A DNA stretch of 64,000 bases from Geosiphon pyriformis (taxonomy: Eukaryota; Glomeromycota; Glomeromycetes; Archaeosporales; Geosiphonaceae). The notes below the pieces were generated by a model. That model did no database searches. It was not told where the DNA came from and saw nothing but the letters and a program-made list of their open reading frames with translations. The stretch covers positions 179,115-243,114 of the forward strand of contig JAAOMT010000445.1 in NCBI GenBank assembly GCA_016748015.1, given 5' to 3'. Position 1 is the stretch's first letter. Each line of letters begins with the position of its first letter. Made by a program: the position numbers and the translations under genes. Positions 1-12,759 of the stretch are shown piece by piece.

Positions 1-314
1 TAGAACTTTCTAATCATTTTTTTATGTATATAATAAACTTTAATATTCATATAAAACTGCTTAATTCATATTTGATTCAATAGAGTTCTGTTTTGGGTCT
101 AAGCTTATTATTATTTAATATTTTACAATTATTTTCTTTATATACTTCTAATGATATTATGTATACTGCCTTATATAAAGGTTTTGTGTTTAAGAAATGG
201 TACTTGGAAACTGTTTTTGTGTTTGGTTGTACCAAGAACATTAGCAAAAAAATCATTGATTTGGTACAAAATTTGGAAATAGCTTGCTGGATTAAAATAT
301 GATTGGTAAAAATT
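1..314 (+). repeat. Gap-flanking exact duplicate (left copy) of LINE 3' segment
   Basis: These bases are identical to 654-967 (offset 653). The stretch ends exactly at a 20-N gap (315-334). This is what an unmerged overlap between two contig ends looks like, rather than a biological tandem duplication. It carries part of the same decayed LINE 3' coding region described at 654-1310. Confidence 0.9.
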
Positions 315-334
315 NNNNNNNNNNNNNNNNNNNN
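315..334. other. Assembly gap (20 N)
   Basis: Run of 20 N. The same fixed length recurs at 41714-41733, so the number is a placeholder and not a measured distance. Confidence 0.99.
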
Positions 335-503
335 CTTGCATAACAAAGTAATTACACATTTTAGTGAGCTTCCAGATGAGCAATTCCTGGGAAAGAATTG
401 ATGTTTACTACAACATAACTACACAAAGTAACTGGCACAGAATTGGCCATTCCACTTATAAGTCCAGCAGTTCAGATTATAGGAGATAATTTGAAGATAA
501 ATT

Positions 504-602
504 CTGTTATTGGAGGTTCAACTGCTTCCAGAAAACGTGAAATTAGCAACAGACAGACATTAACAACAGTTAAGAAAAGAGACCAAAAACCTCCAATAAC
601 AG
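504..602. repeat. Perfect 15-bp inverted repeat, MITE-like or hairpin
   Basis: The arms ctgttattggaggtt (504-518) and aacctccaataacag (588-602) are exact reverse complements separated by 69 bp. No coding potential lies between them. It could be a tiny TIR element or a hairpin. No target-site duplication is evident next to the arms, so the transposon reading is weak. Confidence 0.45.
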
Positions 603-653
603 TGCTTATATAACAAAGAGTATTTTAGTGTATTTTGTTTATATTATAGGAGA

Positions 654-1310
654 TAGAACTTTCTAATCATTTTTTTATGTATATAATAAACTTTAATATT
701 CATATAAAACTGCTTAATTCATATTTGATTCAATAGAGTTCTGTTTTGGGTCTAAGCTTATTATTATTTAATATTTTACAATTATTTTCTTTATATACTT
801 CTAATGATATTATGTATACTGCCTTATATAAAGGTTTTGTGTTTAAGAAATGGTACTTGGAAACTGTTTTTGTGTTTGGTTGTACCAAGAACATTAGCAA
901 AAAAATCATTGATTTGGTACAAAATTTGGAAATAGCTTGCTGGATTAAAATATGATTGGTAAAAATTAAGTATAAAGCATTTATGAAAAAAAAGAATTTG
1001 ATTACACATAATAGTTCTGTGTCTTTAAAGATTTGTGGTTATTTGATTTTGCTTTCTAATAGTGTTATTAGACTGTTTGAAATTAAAACATATGGTGTTA
1101 GTTTTGGTTTTTATAAGCTTAGCAGTTTTTTTCTTGGTATTAGTTGTGTAGTTTTTATTAAAATAGATTTATAATGTTGTTTTGATCAGTTCAAGTAACT
1201 AGTTATATGTAAAAAATACAAGATTTGTGTCTAGTTTAGATTATTTAGTTTGATGTATTGTGCTAAATGGCATTTGGATCTTACTTATAAAATATTAATA
1301 AAAAAAAATA
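654..1310 (+). mobile_element. 5'-truncated LINE, 3' end (decayed)
   Basis: The plus strand from about 745 to 1174 encodes a C-terminal segment matching, position by position, the end of the LINE ORF2 at 52860-53246. Shared landmarks are 'YKGFV..KKW' and the IWL/K-rich segment. The reading frame is broken by a TGA at 953-955, where the family has Trp. The 3' UTR (1175-1310) contains a block also seen, reverse complemented, at about 62283-62365, and ends in an A-rich tail (about 1295-1320). Upstream coding is absent, as expected for a 5'-truncated insertion. Many codons look like C->T or G->A derivatives of the family sequence. Confidence 0.8.
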
Positions 1311-1992
1311 AAAAATAAAAATATTTATTTAATTATTAGCTTTTTAGAAACTTTAAACTTTTAAATATAAATAATATTATTAAATAAATAAGTAAAATAA
1401 TTAATAATAATTGTATTTTTGTTGTTTATTTACATAAAATATTTTTTTTAAATAAGTTTTTTTATTAGATTTAATATAATTTAATATTAATTAAATTTAT
1501 ATATCTAATTACATATAAAAAACATATAAGTTATATTTAATTTTTTATATTGTATTAAATAATATTAAACTTTATTTATTAATAATATATATATATATAT
1601 TTAATAAAAATTTTATAAATAATAATATTTTAATTTATATAATATATTATCTTTAAAATTATAAAAATTATTACATAAATAACATTTCTTAATAACAAAT
1701 CAGTTAAAAAGTTAAAAAGTCAAAATATAAACTATTTAAACTTTAAAATTACTTTTATTTTTTAAGGTTTTATATGAAATAAAGATATCATTTTCATTAA
1801 AAACTATATTGTTTATAAAGATTTGTTATTTTATAACAATTACTTTTATTACAAAATTCATAAAATTATGATTTCAACTTTTCAGCCAGTTAAATTCGTT
1901 CTCTGGCATTTGATCGGCTGGATCTGAGCATCCGACGTATGAAAGCCTATCTTAAATAAAAATATTTTTGCTTTATTGTTTGTCCAACCAGA
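1311..1992. other. AT-rich spacer
   Basis: Almost pure A/T between the LINE tail and the 3' end of PUS7, with no supportable gene. About 1870-1992, where base composition becomes mixed, is probably PUS7 3' UTR. Confidence 0.6.
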
Positions 1993-4900
1993 TTAGAGTA
2001 GCTGCCCTTTCTTTTGTAGTTCATATTGTGCGCCAGAACTCGTCTCTTGCCTCATAATCTCACGAAGAACCATAGTGGCATATTGTCCGGAAAGCAAATT
2101 AAAACTGATTTGACAAGCGAGATATTTCCCATCTAAAAATGTCTTAATCATTTAGACGAAGCTAACTATTATCAATTAAGAGTCAAAATGGGATCAATTC
2201 TACCTGATATCCTTGGTATCTCAGCTGTTCCTTTAAGAATATCAGCATCAGTAACAGCCAACGGAATACATGGATCATTGTATTGGAACAAGGACCTAAA
2301 AGAATTTAATTTGATTTACTTGGTAGTTAGGAGACAAATTTCATGTAAAAAATGTGACTTTTCTACCCTATCCTAGTAGAGTATAATGAAATATACCAAT
2401 CAAGATCCCATGGTCTTCCAATGATCTTGCGATACGACCCGGGTAAGGAAAACTCTCTGGATTTCCGGATCAATGGCAGGGGGTATATCATTAGGAACCA
2501 GTTAATATTATATTTGTCGAGTAATCCTAGACATTTCTAACTTTTGAACGAATGGATACCTGATTATTCTTTCCATTTTCGTAGGATCAAGTCCATCTTC
2601 TCCCATGAACTTCTTGTACAATTCAAAAATTTCATTTTGTGGATATTTGATTGCGTGTCCAGGACCCGGATATACCACATCGTTTATCGTGTAGTTTTTA
2701 ATATTAACGTTATCCAGAATTGTAATCTATTCCACCAAAGACCAGTATTTCAATAGCCCCACAATTGGAATACGCTTTTTGTACCAAAATTTTTCGATAT
2801 ATAGCTCCTTACTTTTTCATTGATTCCTGAACCCAGTCCTTCACCGCGAGGGCGCACTTTTTTAGATTCATCAGCAGTATTCTGTTGAATTTCGGGTGAA
2901 ACTGAATCTAAATGTGAAGTTCTGATTGATGACTCTGATGGCCCTTCGGAGAATTTTGTCTCACTTTCTAAGGTTGATTCCTCATTTAGAGGTATGAATG
3001 TCAAATCAACAGACAACTCTTCTTCTTTAAGCCAAGCATCCTCTTCACTCACAACCAAGTCTCCAATTAAAGGGCTTTTACAACCAAATTTATTGATCCG
3101 TTCCGAAACCACTCTGTTCCAAATGTATGATTGGTAGGCGTGACAATACATACTACGAAGCGTGTTTGGAATCTAAAAGCAAAACGGAAAAGGGTTAAGA
3201 ATGTTATTTAAAGTTGCTTGTGATATTTTGGATCAATCATCAAATATCAAATACCGAATTAAAAGCCTCAAGATAATTATTAGTGTTCCCATTTTTAATA
3301 AATGTTTTTAGAATATTCATTTCGGCATAATAACGATCAGGCATCATTTCTAGAGTTTCTTGAGGATTTCGTGTTTTTGCCCAATGCGCACGTGCATCTT
3401 TGATTTTCCCGTATTCTAATGACAAAACATAAGAATTGCTATGATTCGAAACAGCTATTTTGTTATTACCAACCTCCTACTCGAGGTCTTAATATCAGAT
3501 CGACAGCTTCCTCCCAATTGTTCTGTAATAAGGCGAGGCCAATTTTCCAGGTTGGTATAGTGCTTGTTCCAAAACGCTGCATGCCATAGTAATTGATGAA
3601 CCCATAATCTTTCAAAGATATGATTGATTTGAGAAGTTCCTCCTGAGAAGGAATTTGAACTTGTCTATAAAAATAGAATTTTGGATAAGGGTGCTTTTGC
3701 ATTAAATACAAAATGTGATATTGGGGATAGTAATTGAGCCCCCTAGTTAATTCCCGTCATTTTCTTACCGAATTGTTATTTGAAACCGATTACCTTTAAG
3801 TTCACCCAATTTCATAGGCTCTGAAACGTACCTGAATTATATTTGAAAATGGATGGTTCAACACTATTTTAAGGATAAAATGGAAAAAATGATAAATTGA
3901 ATTTCAAGTGTTTACTTGAAATTTCCTAGTCTCATTCCAACCAGACGATTATTCAGCCCAGCTAATCTATTAGCAAATATACGGTGAGCGGCAACGCGCT
4001 GTACCGTAACGGCTCGTGTATCTTTCGTCCCCGCATATGAAAAAACACGATTATGAACTCTATAAGAGATTTATCATATCAAAATTAAAAGATGTTAAAA
4101 ACATACTTTATTCATCAAATTTATGTCCGTACCTCAAAAGTCTTGACAAAAGATTAATCGCAGATATCGTATCCCGATTTTCTTTCAACAACAAAAATTC
4201 GCAATAATTGCCACGACCTTTTTCCCATCGTGTTATTGATGTTTTCTTAGAAATTTTCCTATATTTGATATCCGTTCCAGCATCTTTGTTTGTAAGTCCC
4301 ATATCCCTTTCTTTTGTAGGTCGAGACTCTAAATGAATATATAATTTACGGCCATAGGTGTTTAATTTTTTGGGGCAAAAGCTTATATAAGTAGAACCTG
4401 CCTGTTCGATTTATCATTTGTATTGAAATAGATTGATCGGGCATAGTTTCGCCAAATAAAATATCACCAAAGTATTCTCTTATAAATTGATGTATGGCTT
4501 TACGCTTATCTTTGTCATGAATTGGCTTCTTGCAGCAAAAGTAAATAGTGCAGAAACATTAGAGACATTTTTCTTATTGTGGACCAAATCAAATGATCAA
4601 AAGAAGATAATATAAATAAAACTTTTCACCTCTGTTATAACCGGTTCCGAATCGATTCCTTTACTGTCTATAAGATTTTGTATCTCATCGAGTGTTTTCT
4701 GGTCAAAGACTGGAAGCCGGGATTTAATATGTGTCTAATATAATTTACGATATATTCTATTTATATATATTAGAGCTTTTGAATGAGTAACAAGCAATAT
4801 TAAGCCAACTGAGGATGAACCTGTGGTAATCTTGGTTGGCCTCGTCTATGATAATGCGGTTCAATTGAATCTGTCTGAACGGCAAAAGAGGTCAAATGAT

Positions 4901-5201
4901 GAACTGTTCCATTCAGATTAATCTCATTGACAAGGAAATCAGAGTGACTAAAAAAAATTCAATAGTAAGATTAGATCAAAAAACCAGGTTTGGAAGTTTT
5001 AACATACAGTTGTTTCAGAACACCAGAGAATCCGGGAAGTTTGGGATTAAGATACTCCGTAATTCCAACATCCTTTTCCTTAACGTAAATGTCCTCCATG
5101 TTCACGTTGTTGTTAGTTTGTGTGGCTTCTTCGAGTTTTGGATGTGAAAGGGTGTCCTCTGTTTGAACGCTTGAAATATCATTATTGACTTCAGACTCCA
5201 T
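1993..5201 (-). CDS. PUS7: tRNA pseudouridine synthase Pus7 (TruD family)
   Basis: Multi-exon minus-strand gene for a TruD/Pus7 pseudouridine synthase, which isomerises uridine in tRNA (position 13/35), U2 snRNA and mRNA. Exon 1 (from ATG 5201) gives an acidic N-terminus, then [20 protein letters not shown]. Later exons give [14 protein letters not shown], then [16 protein letters not shown] (about 4003-4050), which contains the family's catalytic Asp in GTKD-RAV. Next come [13 protein letters not shown] (3560-3615), an [16 protein letters not shown] segment (3105-3150), the [13 protein letters not shown] block (2630-2680) and [14 protein letters not shown] (2400-2450). The last exon encodes the family's [11 protein letters not shown] ending and stops at 1993-1995. 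It joins the exon before it across GTAGAA...TTTTAG in frame. All core motifs are intact, so the enzyme should be active. Intron borders are approximate. Confidence 0.92.
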
Positions 5202-6343
5202 GAGTAGTTTATATTATAAAATCTTCGCGAATTTAAATGACCCAACGAAGAATTCAATTACAATACTTGTGGTCATATAATTTGAAATTTTTTCAGCTTA
5301 TCAATCCCCAAATCAAAATATAAATCTAATTTTGATTTGGGGCATTTTTAAATTAAATATTTTTTGTCTAAACTATAATTGTGAAATTCATTTTTATTTT
5401 TTTGACTTAGAAATAATCTAAAATCGAATTTATACATAAAATATGACTTTTTAAAATTATTACAAATGCTTAAAACCAAATAGTTATTTTAATGTTAAAT
5501 AAGAAATTTTTAACATAAAACAACAACAAGAAAAAGTTTGCAAAAAAAGTTATAATACTATAAAACACTTTTTAAAAAGACTTAAATACAATAACAATTT
5601 GAAAAAAAATTATAATTTAATTACTATTTAATACAATATAATTATAAAAAATTTTAAATTATGTGTTGCTTATGCTTTTTTTACACATAAGTAATTACTT
5701 AAGTCAATTAAGATTATATTAAATACTTATAAAATTAGCAAATATATAATTAAATTATTTAATAAGTTAATTTACTTAGTATAACAGTTTATAATAATAA
5801 TTATTTTTACAACAAAATTAGAAAAACACAAAAAAATATAATTATAATTTACATTACAATACTTAAAATTTTCAAGTTTTTTTTTTACATTAATTAACAA
5901 ATAATTATAAAATTTTTATATAAAATAAGTGTAAAAATTAATTATTTATAATTTAAAAACTTAATTATTAAATAATTATTGTTAAAATCTATTTAATTTT
6001 TTAATTAACAAAATTCACTAAATTAAAAAATTTAATTAATTAATAAATGTTTATTTTTAATAATATTAATAATATATTGCTGTTTAATTTAATATTTGTT
6101 TTGAAAATTAAGCCAATTTATATATAATTTTATTATATAAGTATTTAAAAAAGTTTAATTGTTTAAATTACTTATTATTTTGTTAAATATAAATACATAT
6201 TTTAATAAAATAATTATTTATAATTTAATTAATGTTAAAAATATTATTATTTATAAAAAAATAGAAAAAATAGTTAATAATTAATATATATTATTAAATA
6301 ATTAATTATATATTAAAAATAAAAAAATAAAATAATATTAAAA

Positions 6344-6425
6344 ATTTTAAAAATATTTAAAAATATTTCAAAAATATCAAAAATATCAAGAATTTTAAAA
6401 ATATCAGAAATATTAATAATAATTC
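6344..6425. repeat. Degenerate 9-11 bp AT tandem repeat
   Basis: Successive units of the form aaaaatatc / aaaaatattt with small variations, about seven copies, inside the AT desert. Confidence 0.6.
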
Positions 6426-6734
6426 AAAAAAAGTATAAAAATAATTAAAAATGTAAAAACATTTTATATTATAAAAATTATATATATATAATAATATTAA
6501 AAAAAATATTTAATAATTAAAACAGAATTTTTTTGTTAATTATCTTTTATTTATTATTTATAATAAACTTATTAATTAAATTTATTAAATATATAAATTA
6601 TTGTTTATATTATTAAAATACTTATTTATAATTTTTTATTTTTTAAATCAACTAATATTAAAAGCAAATTTTTAAAAATTTAATAGATTAAATCAATAAT
6701 TTTTAATTATAACTATTAACAAAATTTAATTTTT

Positions 6735-6810
6735 GCTTTATTTTATTTTGTTTTTATTTTATTTTATTTTATTTTATTTTGTTTTGTTTTATTGTTTTGT
6801 TTTATTAAGT
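6735..6810. repeat. (TTTTA/TTTTG)n microsatellite
   Basis: Pentanucleotide array of ATTTT units shifting to GTTTT and mixed units, about 14 repeats. Confidence 0.85.
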
Positions 6811-8415
6811 TAAAATAAGTATTAAAATTTTAATATTACAAATAACTTGATAAAAAACACAAAAATAAACATAAAATTAATTTATTAACAATTAAATAAC
6901 TTACTAAAAGAATAAAAAACACCAGAATAAATTTGTTATTATATTAAAAAAATAAAACATAAAATATTACCAATTATTAAAACTTAAATATACCAAAATT
7001 TTTAAATTATATAATTAAATTACAATATTAATTTATAAGTTATTAATTAATATTAATATAATTACTAAATAAATAAGTAATTTGGTTTTAAATATCAATA
7101 TATTAATTTGTATTATATATAATATAAGTATTATAAATCAATTTTTAATTAAGTTTTAAAACTATAAATATTTATTTTTAAATTAATTAAAACCTTTAAA
7201 TAAATTAATAATTATATTAAAAATATACTTAATTTAAGTTTTACAAAATTAAACCAAACTTTTTATTTATGTTAAATTTATTTTAACAGCCAAAAAAATA
7301 ATTAAATTTATTACAAATTTAATCTTTTTAATTAGGGTTTTTATGAAATTAAAAACATTTTATAACTTTAATTTTAATAATATTAACTTAAATTATATAT
7401 TTTATTAACAATATTAAATAAAATAAAAAATTATAATACCAAAAAACAGTAGTTTTAACATAAAACACTAAATTAATAAATTAATATATAAAATTTTAAA
7501 TATAATAAAAAGCTTAAAAAAAGTTTTAATAAATTAGAAAAAACAATTTTATAATTAAAAACCAAATTCAAAGTTTAATATTTATAGTAGTATTAATATT
7601 TAAAAGTTTTTTTTAGATACAATTTTTTTAAAATATTAGTTTTAATAATTATAATATTAAAAAAATTTTAAATTTTAAATTATAATAACATATCTTTATT
7701 AATAATTAAATTTAAAAACCAAAAAATAAAATAAGTTTTAACTATATATTTAAGCAATTATATTACTAATTTCAAAAACTGTATATTTAAAAAAAAATTG
7801 ACTAATTTGGTTTTAAAGTATTATATAAAACAATTATCTTTTTTTAATTAAAAAAGAAAGAATTCTAATATTATTTTTTATTATTAAAATTTACTAACAA
7901 TTAAAAACAGCTTTAAAAACTTTTGAATTTTTGAAATAAACAACAAAATACTATTAAATTTTAATTTAATATTAAAAATTTACCAAAAATTCCAAAAACA
8001 TTCTTAATATTATTAATAAAATGTTTAAAAAAATAGTATAAAAAACCACAGCAGCAAAAACAGAAATAGAAAGAAAAGTCATAAAAATTTTAGCAAAAAC
8101 AACAAGCTTAATTTAATCAACAACATTTAAGAAAGCCTAAAATACAAATTTTACACAAAAAAGCTTGATATTGTTCTTTATAATCAACTTTATATTAATA
8201 AAACTAACCACTTTTAAAGAGTGATTTCTGGAGGTATCACTGTACGTATATTTTATATTATCATAGTAATTGGTACGTTCGTGTAACCTGAGCTCATTAT
8301 ATTGTCAGCTCTGAGTTATTTTATTTTTATTAATTTTTTTTGAGTATTTATCCTTGAGACTTTGAAATAATGATGTGAATTAATTCTATGAAGTTTCTGA
8401 TGTAAATTATGACCT

Positions 8416-9625
8416 TTAATCATCACGACCATCGTCCACGTTACGTTCTAATTGTTCATGGTTGACAGGAAGTTCATTATTATCTTCATCTAAGGGTTGA
8501 TCTGCACCACCGTACCAATCTAATATTTCAGTTGGCTCAATATTATTATCATTCGACTGAGTGCCTTCGAATAGGCGAACTCTAAGAATAGAGAATAAAT
8601 TAAAGCTTTGTTATGATAAATGAAAGAGAAAAAAAATTTAATACATTATCTGTGGCGTTTTAAATAAACGGCGACCACCACTTGCTCTTTCATTGGGCCA
8701 TACATCTTCAAAGAAATAGTATATATGGCCAACAGCAATACCCATTAAATCACCAGTTGGGAAAACATTATTCAACATCAAAGAAAACCCGAGCAAAACC
8801 CACGGAAGAAATGGAGCGCTAAACACGAACAATCCTAAAAAGTTAAGCCGTATAAACGGGTTGCGTCGTGACCAGATATACACTAGTGTGAAAGCAAGTG
8901 GTGAACCCAAAAAAAGCATGCTGGCTAGACGCGATAAAAACTAGGCAAAAGAAAGTTAATCGACAGAAGAACCGAAGGTGATAAAAGGTACATAATAATT
9001 AAAATTACTTACCAGTAGAGCTGTCGCGGCCAGAAAAAGTAGCCAAAAATAATCGGCTGTCCGGCCACGAAAGGAGCCTTCTTCTAACATACGACTATAT
9101 CTAACTCTATTTGCAATATTGCCTGTCAAGATTTAATCAGATTTTCGAATAATAAAGTCAATCTAGGCTTAATCATGTAAAGGATACAGAAAAAACATGT
9201 GAAACAAGAAATCAAGAGTAAAAGGCCCAAAATATAGGAAATTCGTCACAAGCCGCCAATACTGTGAATAAGATAAAATATTGTAAGATAATTGAAATAG
9301 TAAATTGTCTCCAAATTAATGTGTGTTAAATTTTTACCTCGGAAAATCGCTTACCTGATAGCTCGAGAATGTTAGACCGTAGTTAAAGTAAAGTTGAAAG
9401 GGGCTCACAAGACCAACTTGCTAAACATCTCGAAAATTAATCAAAAGCTTAAGCATTTTCTGTGCTTCCCGGCAATCGATCGATTGGCGAGATAAATATG
9501 ACGGAGAAAACTTTGAAGCTGCATTAAAAACATACCACCGCTAAGCTAGTCATAACAGCTGCCGTCACATAAGTTCTCGTGATTACGGGGACTTCATAAT
9601 ACCATTCCTCTATTGGTATGGCCAT
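8416..9625 (-). CDS. Derlin (Der1-like ER membrane protein)
   Basis: Rhomboid-like pseudoprotease of ER-associated degradation, which helps retrotranslocate misfolded proteins. The ATG at 9625 opens with [20 protein letters not shown], the typical derlin N-terminus. Later exons give [21 protein letters not shown]-like residues, then [13 protein letters not shown] and [19 protein letters not shown]. The 8638-8919 exon carries [15 protein letters not shown] and [20 protein letters not shown], which covers the conserved WR-like and GxxxG membrane segments. The tail is acidic and hydrophilic and ends at 8416-8418. Several hydrophobic segments are visible, as expected for a multi-pass protein. It is divergent from the TMEM256-like gene at 9991, with 365 bp between the starts. 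Confidence 0.93.
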
Positions 9626-9990
9626 TCTCAGGAATTAACCAGAGAAAAAAGAAAAAAAGAGACTGGGATGAGTAAGGAAATGAGATAAGTATACTGCAGT
9701 CTTTCTGAGATCAAATCAATGAAATATATAGAGTTTGTAAAGTGCAAAACGCGCGATCAGTTTTAAAGAACGTGGCTAAATAAAATTTCAGAATTTATAG
9801 TGGTCAGATAATAAAAGTTCGTGGTTTAAGTTATCTTCTATCTATCATCAGCCTCTTTATCTATTTCTGATCTTAACCTCCAATTGTGATTTTTCGACAT
9901 TGTGTCCGGGCTGCTTCGGCTCTTACATAGCTTTTATCATTGGGATGGTGATTATTTTTGTTTCTATTGAATTAACGAGATAAATTTACA

Positions 9991-10621
9991 ATGAACATGA
10001 CAGCTTCACCTGGTTTTTTATGGAAGGCTGGTGCAGTACTTGGTAAGTTCAATAAATTTTATGCATGATTTCGATATATTTATATAACAGTAGTGGGCAC
10101 GGCAATTGTTCTTTGCCACTAACTAGTGTCATTATTGTCAAAGGAGCCACTGGTGTTATATTTGGGGCTTTTGGTGAGTCTCAATTCCTTTATTTCATTT
10201 TTTGATGGGCCTATTTCATCAAATATTTATTAATGCCTTCATATTCGTTTCAAGGTGCACATACTCTGAAAAAATCAATCACTGATGCCGCCACACTAAA
10301 GGTATCCATAGTTAATATCTAATATTCAAATGTGAATCCAATCCCGAAGTAATTCATTGCCAATTTTGAAAGATATGGGAAACAGCAGCAACTTACCAAA
10401 TAATCCACGCCACTGCTATTCTTTACCTCTCAAATACACGTCACCCTGTCACTGGAAGGCCACCACTGTTGTCCGGTAGTTTAATTCTAGCTGGAACTGT
10501 ACTGTTCTCTGGGAGTTTGTATTTGATAGTATTGAATAAGGCAAGGTTCAGGTTTCTGGGCCCCACCACCCCATTGGGTGGATTGTTGATGATCGCTGGG
10601 TGGATTAATTTGGCATTCTGA
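9991..10621 (+). CDS. TMEM256 / DUF423 family membrane protein
   Basis: Four exons (9991-10042, 10144-10173, 10255-10301, 10373-10621) with canonical GT-AG introns give a 125-residue protein. It starts MNMTASPGFLWKAGAVLGA, continues TGVIFGAFGAHTLKK, and has IWETAATYQIIHATAILYL and the C-terminal PTTPLGGLLMIAGWI. These are the hallmarks of the DUF423/TMEM256 family of small proteins with about four membrane helices. The biochemical role of the family is unknown. Length and motif order match the family fully. The gene converges on the Arc1-like gene, whose stop lies 166 bp downstream. Confidence 0.88.
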
Positions 10622-10786
10622 AAGAGAGAGTGGACGCTGGGTCCTAATCCATTTGAAAAATGTTTCAAAAGTGCACATTTCTGCTCTAATTTTAGACGAA
10701 ATTTTTAATATTATCGCTCTAAATTGGAAGTTCGAGACATTTTTAAATAATTTATGGATGGTAACGTTTGTTTATTACGATTTTAA

Positions 10787-12615
10787 TCACTTGATTCTTG
10801 CGTTGATAACTGTAGCAACAGTACAGACACCTTTCTCTGTTCTAAGTAAATGCACATTCTGGTTTTCCAGATTCACCCAAGAGGCTTCTTTATTATTGGT
10901 TGTAATTAAACCAGGTTGCAAAGTCTCCCAGATTTTTTTCTTTGGATTGAGAATTAATTCTGGGGTTCCCTCTTAAGAAGAATTGACTGATTAATAAAAA
11001 TGGTAAAAATAAATATCATAATTTGAAATGATGATAATCAATGAAACCTTGATAGCCTTCGAAATATACTCGTTCACCAGGTTGGGAGCCAGTAGGTGGA
11101 TCAACGAGCTCAACTTTACCTTCGGGTGACGTCGCGGCCAGTACCATCGCAAATGATTTTATTCCACGCATTCTAGAATAGAAATCATAATATGGGCGTC
11201 GAATTGTTGAGAACATCTATAACAATAGTCAACTATTAATCCGCTTACGCTGCGGGTTTTAGATTGCATAGCAATACGACGTCTCGCTCCTAGAAAATTT
11301 TAAGATTTCAGCTAAATACAAGACCTCAGGTAAAAATTTAGATGGATTACCTGCATCTCATTCAATGGTATATGGTTTACTAAACCACTGACAACTGTTC
11401 TTGGAGCTTCTTCACCGGCATTAATTTGTTCAATATACAGCGCATCGGCGTCTGGGTGCTTTTCCACATGAATAATATGACCAACCCTTAGATCAAGCAG
11501 AGATGGGACAATGGATATTGGTGCTGCAGGGGTGGGGGCTTGCTTCGGGTTCTTATCAGTTTTGGCCTCTTTTTGTACCCCTTTCCCCGCTTCTCTTCTT
11601 TTTCTATCGGGACTCTGGGTTTTATCGGGTTCCATAGATAAATTTGATGTCGATGTTGAAGCTGGTTTCAAAGATGATTCCCCTTTGTTTTCTATTTTTA
11701 TTTTTTTAGCTTCGACTTTTTTAGGCACCTTAGAATTGAACAATTATCAGACCAATCTTTCGAGAGCGAAAGAAGAGTAAGTAAATTTTACCCGTGGTGC
11801 GTCTAAATCAATTTCAACTAAACTCAGGCCACTTTTCGGACCTGTCTCGGCGGCTACAGTATTCTGAATTAAATCAAACCACCTGGTCAAATGAGGCAAC
11901 TCGAACCTCCTTTGATGTTTCAAATTTGCCTACTTCCACCAATTTAACGCAAGATCAATTACAAATAACCAAATGAAGAAACAAATTTTTGTAACATACC
12001 AAATATGAGTGAATACGAGCAAATGCTGCTAGATCAGCATATGATGATTTGTTTCCCACAAGAAATGTACGGGAGGCTAGATGTTCATTTAGCTTCTGAA
12101 AATACCAAATGCGAGGGGAAATATTTACAACATACTATAAACCTCGGGTTCACCAAGACAATAATGAAAATATTACACACATTTGCGGCATCTATTGGCT
12201 TTTGATCGGCATCAGCCGTTATACTTAGCCATTTCTCGACCTTGATAATAACAAAAAATTAATTGTAAAATCAGAAATTTTTGATTGCGGAATATAAAAA
12301 TTTTGTCAATAACTACTTGAATCCAGATTTTAGGCGTACCTCACTGTTAAATTCGGTTTTAAGAGCGGACTCGTTATCATAATTTTTAACTAAATAAGAA
12401 ACTATATTATTTGATCCAGCTAAGAACTTCCCGTCCGAGAACCTTATAGTTGAGGTCTGTTTTCAAAGAACTATTTTAAATCTATAGAATAAACGTGGAA
12501 AATATGCACAAAAAGATACCTGGACGCTGGCTTCTTCTAATACCAAAGAATTAGATATAGAGTGATATAAAAGTTTAGTTGCGTGGTCGTTCGTTGCAAA
12601 AGAAATAGAAGCCAT
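10787..12615 (-). CDS. ARC1: Arc1/AIMP1-like tRNA-binding aminoacyl-tRNA synthetase cofactor
   Basis: The ATG at 12615 starts [20 protein letters not shown]. Exons then give a GST-C-like region ([20 protein letters not shown], later [19 protein letters not shown] and [12 protein letters not shown]). A Lys/Pro-rich linker follows (about 11560-11740). Next is an EMAPII/tRNA-binding OB fold: [20 protein letters not shown] and [15 protein letters not shown], then the exon 11016-11216 ([20 protein letters not shown]) and the terminal EMAPII-type extension ending at 10787. Proteins of this build bind tRNA and gather glutamyl/methionyl-tRNA synthetases in the cytosol. The EMAPII-type C-terminal extension is present, which is a point of interest because budding-yeast Arc1 is one known comparator. 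Divergent from FAHD1, with only 144 bp between start codons. Confidence 0.9.
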
Positions 12616-12759
12616 TTTTTGAAAAGCAACAGCTAATTCTACTCGAATATCTAGACAAATTTAAAGGCTAAGCCACCTGGAAATAACTCTATATAAGAAA
12701 ATCTTAATTTTTGTTCGGAAAAATCAATCAATCGTTTCTAATGATTGATAGAGTGAATT

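Larger units (their letters stand above)
5202..8415. other. AT desert, no gene seen
   Basis: About 3 kb of nearly uninterrupted A/T sequence, ending in more mixed sequence from about 8,200. No ORF shows a recognisable motif on either strand. It contains simple repeats (listed separately). By analogy with 61.5-62.2 kb, where an equally AT-rich stretch can still be recognised as a LINE, it may be fully degraded transposon DNA. I could not demonstrate that here. Confidence 0.6.

Noticed and set aside
2188-2376. Plus-strand frame starting [10 protein letters not shown]
   Set aside because: Antisense to a PUS7 exon whose minus-strand translation matches the family.
10653-10976. Plus-strand 107-codon open frame
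   Set aside because: It lies antisense to the C-terminal EMAPII-like exons of the Arc1-like gene, whose minus-strand frame carries the real motifs.
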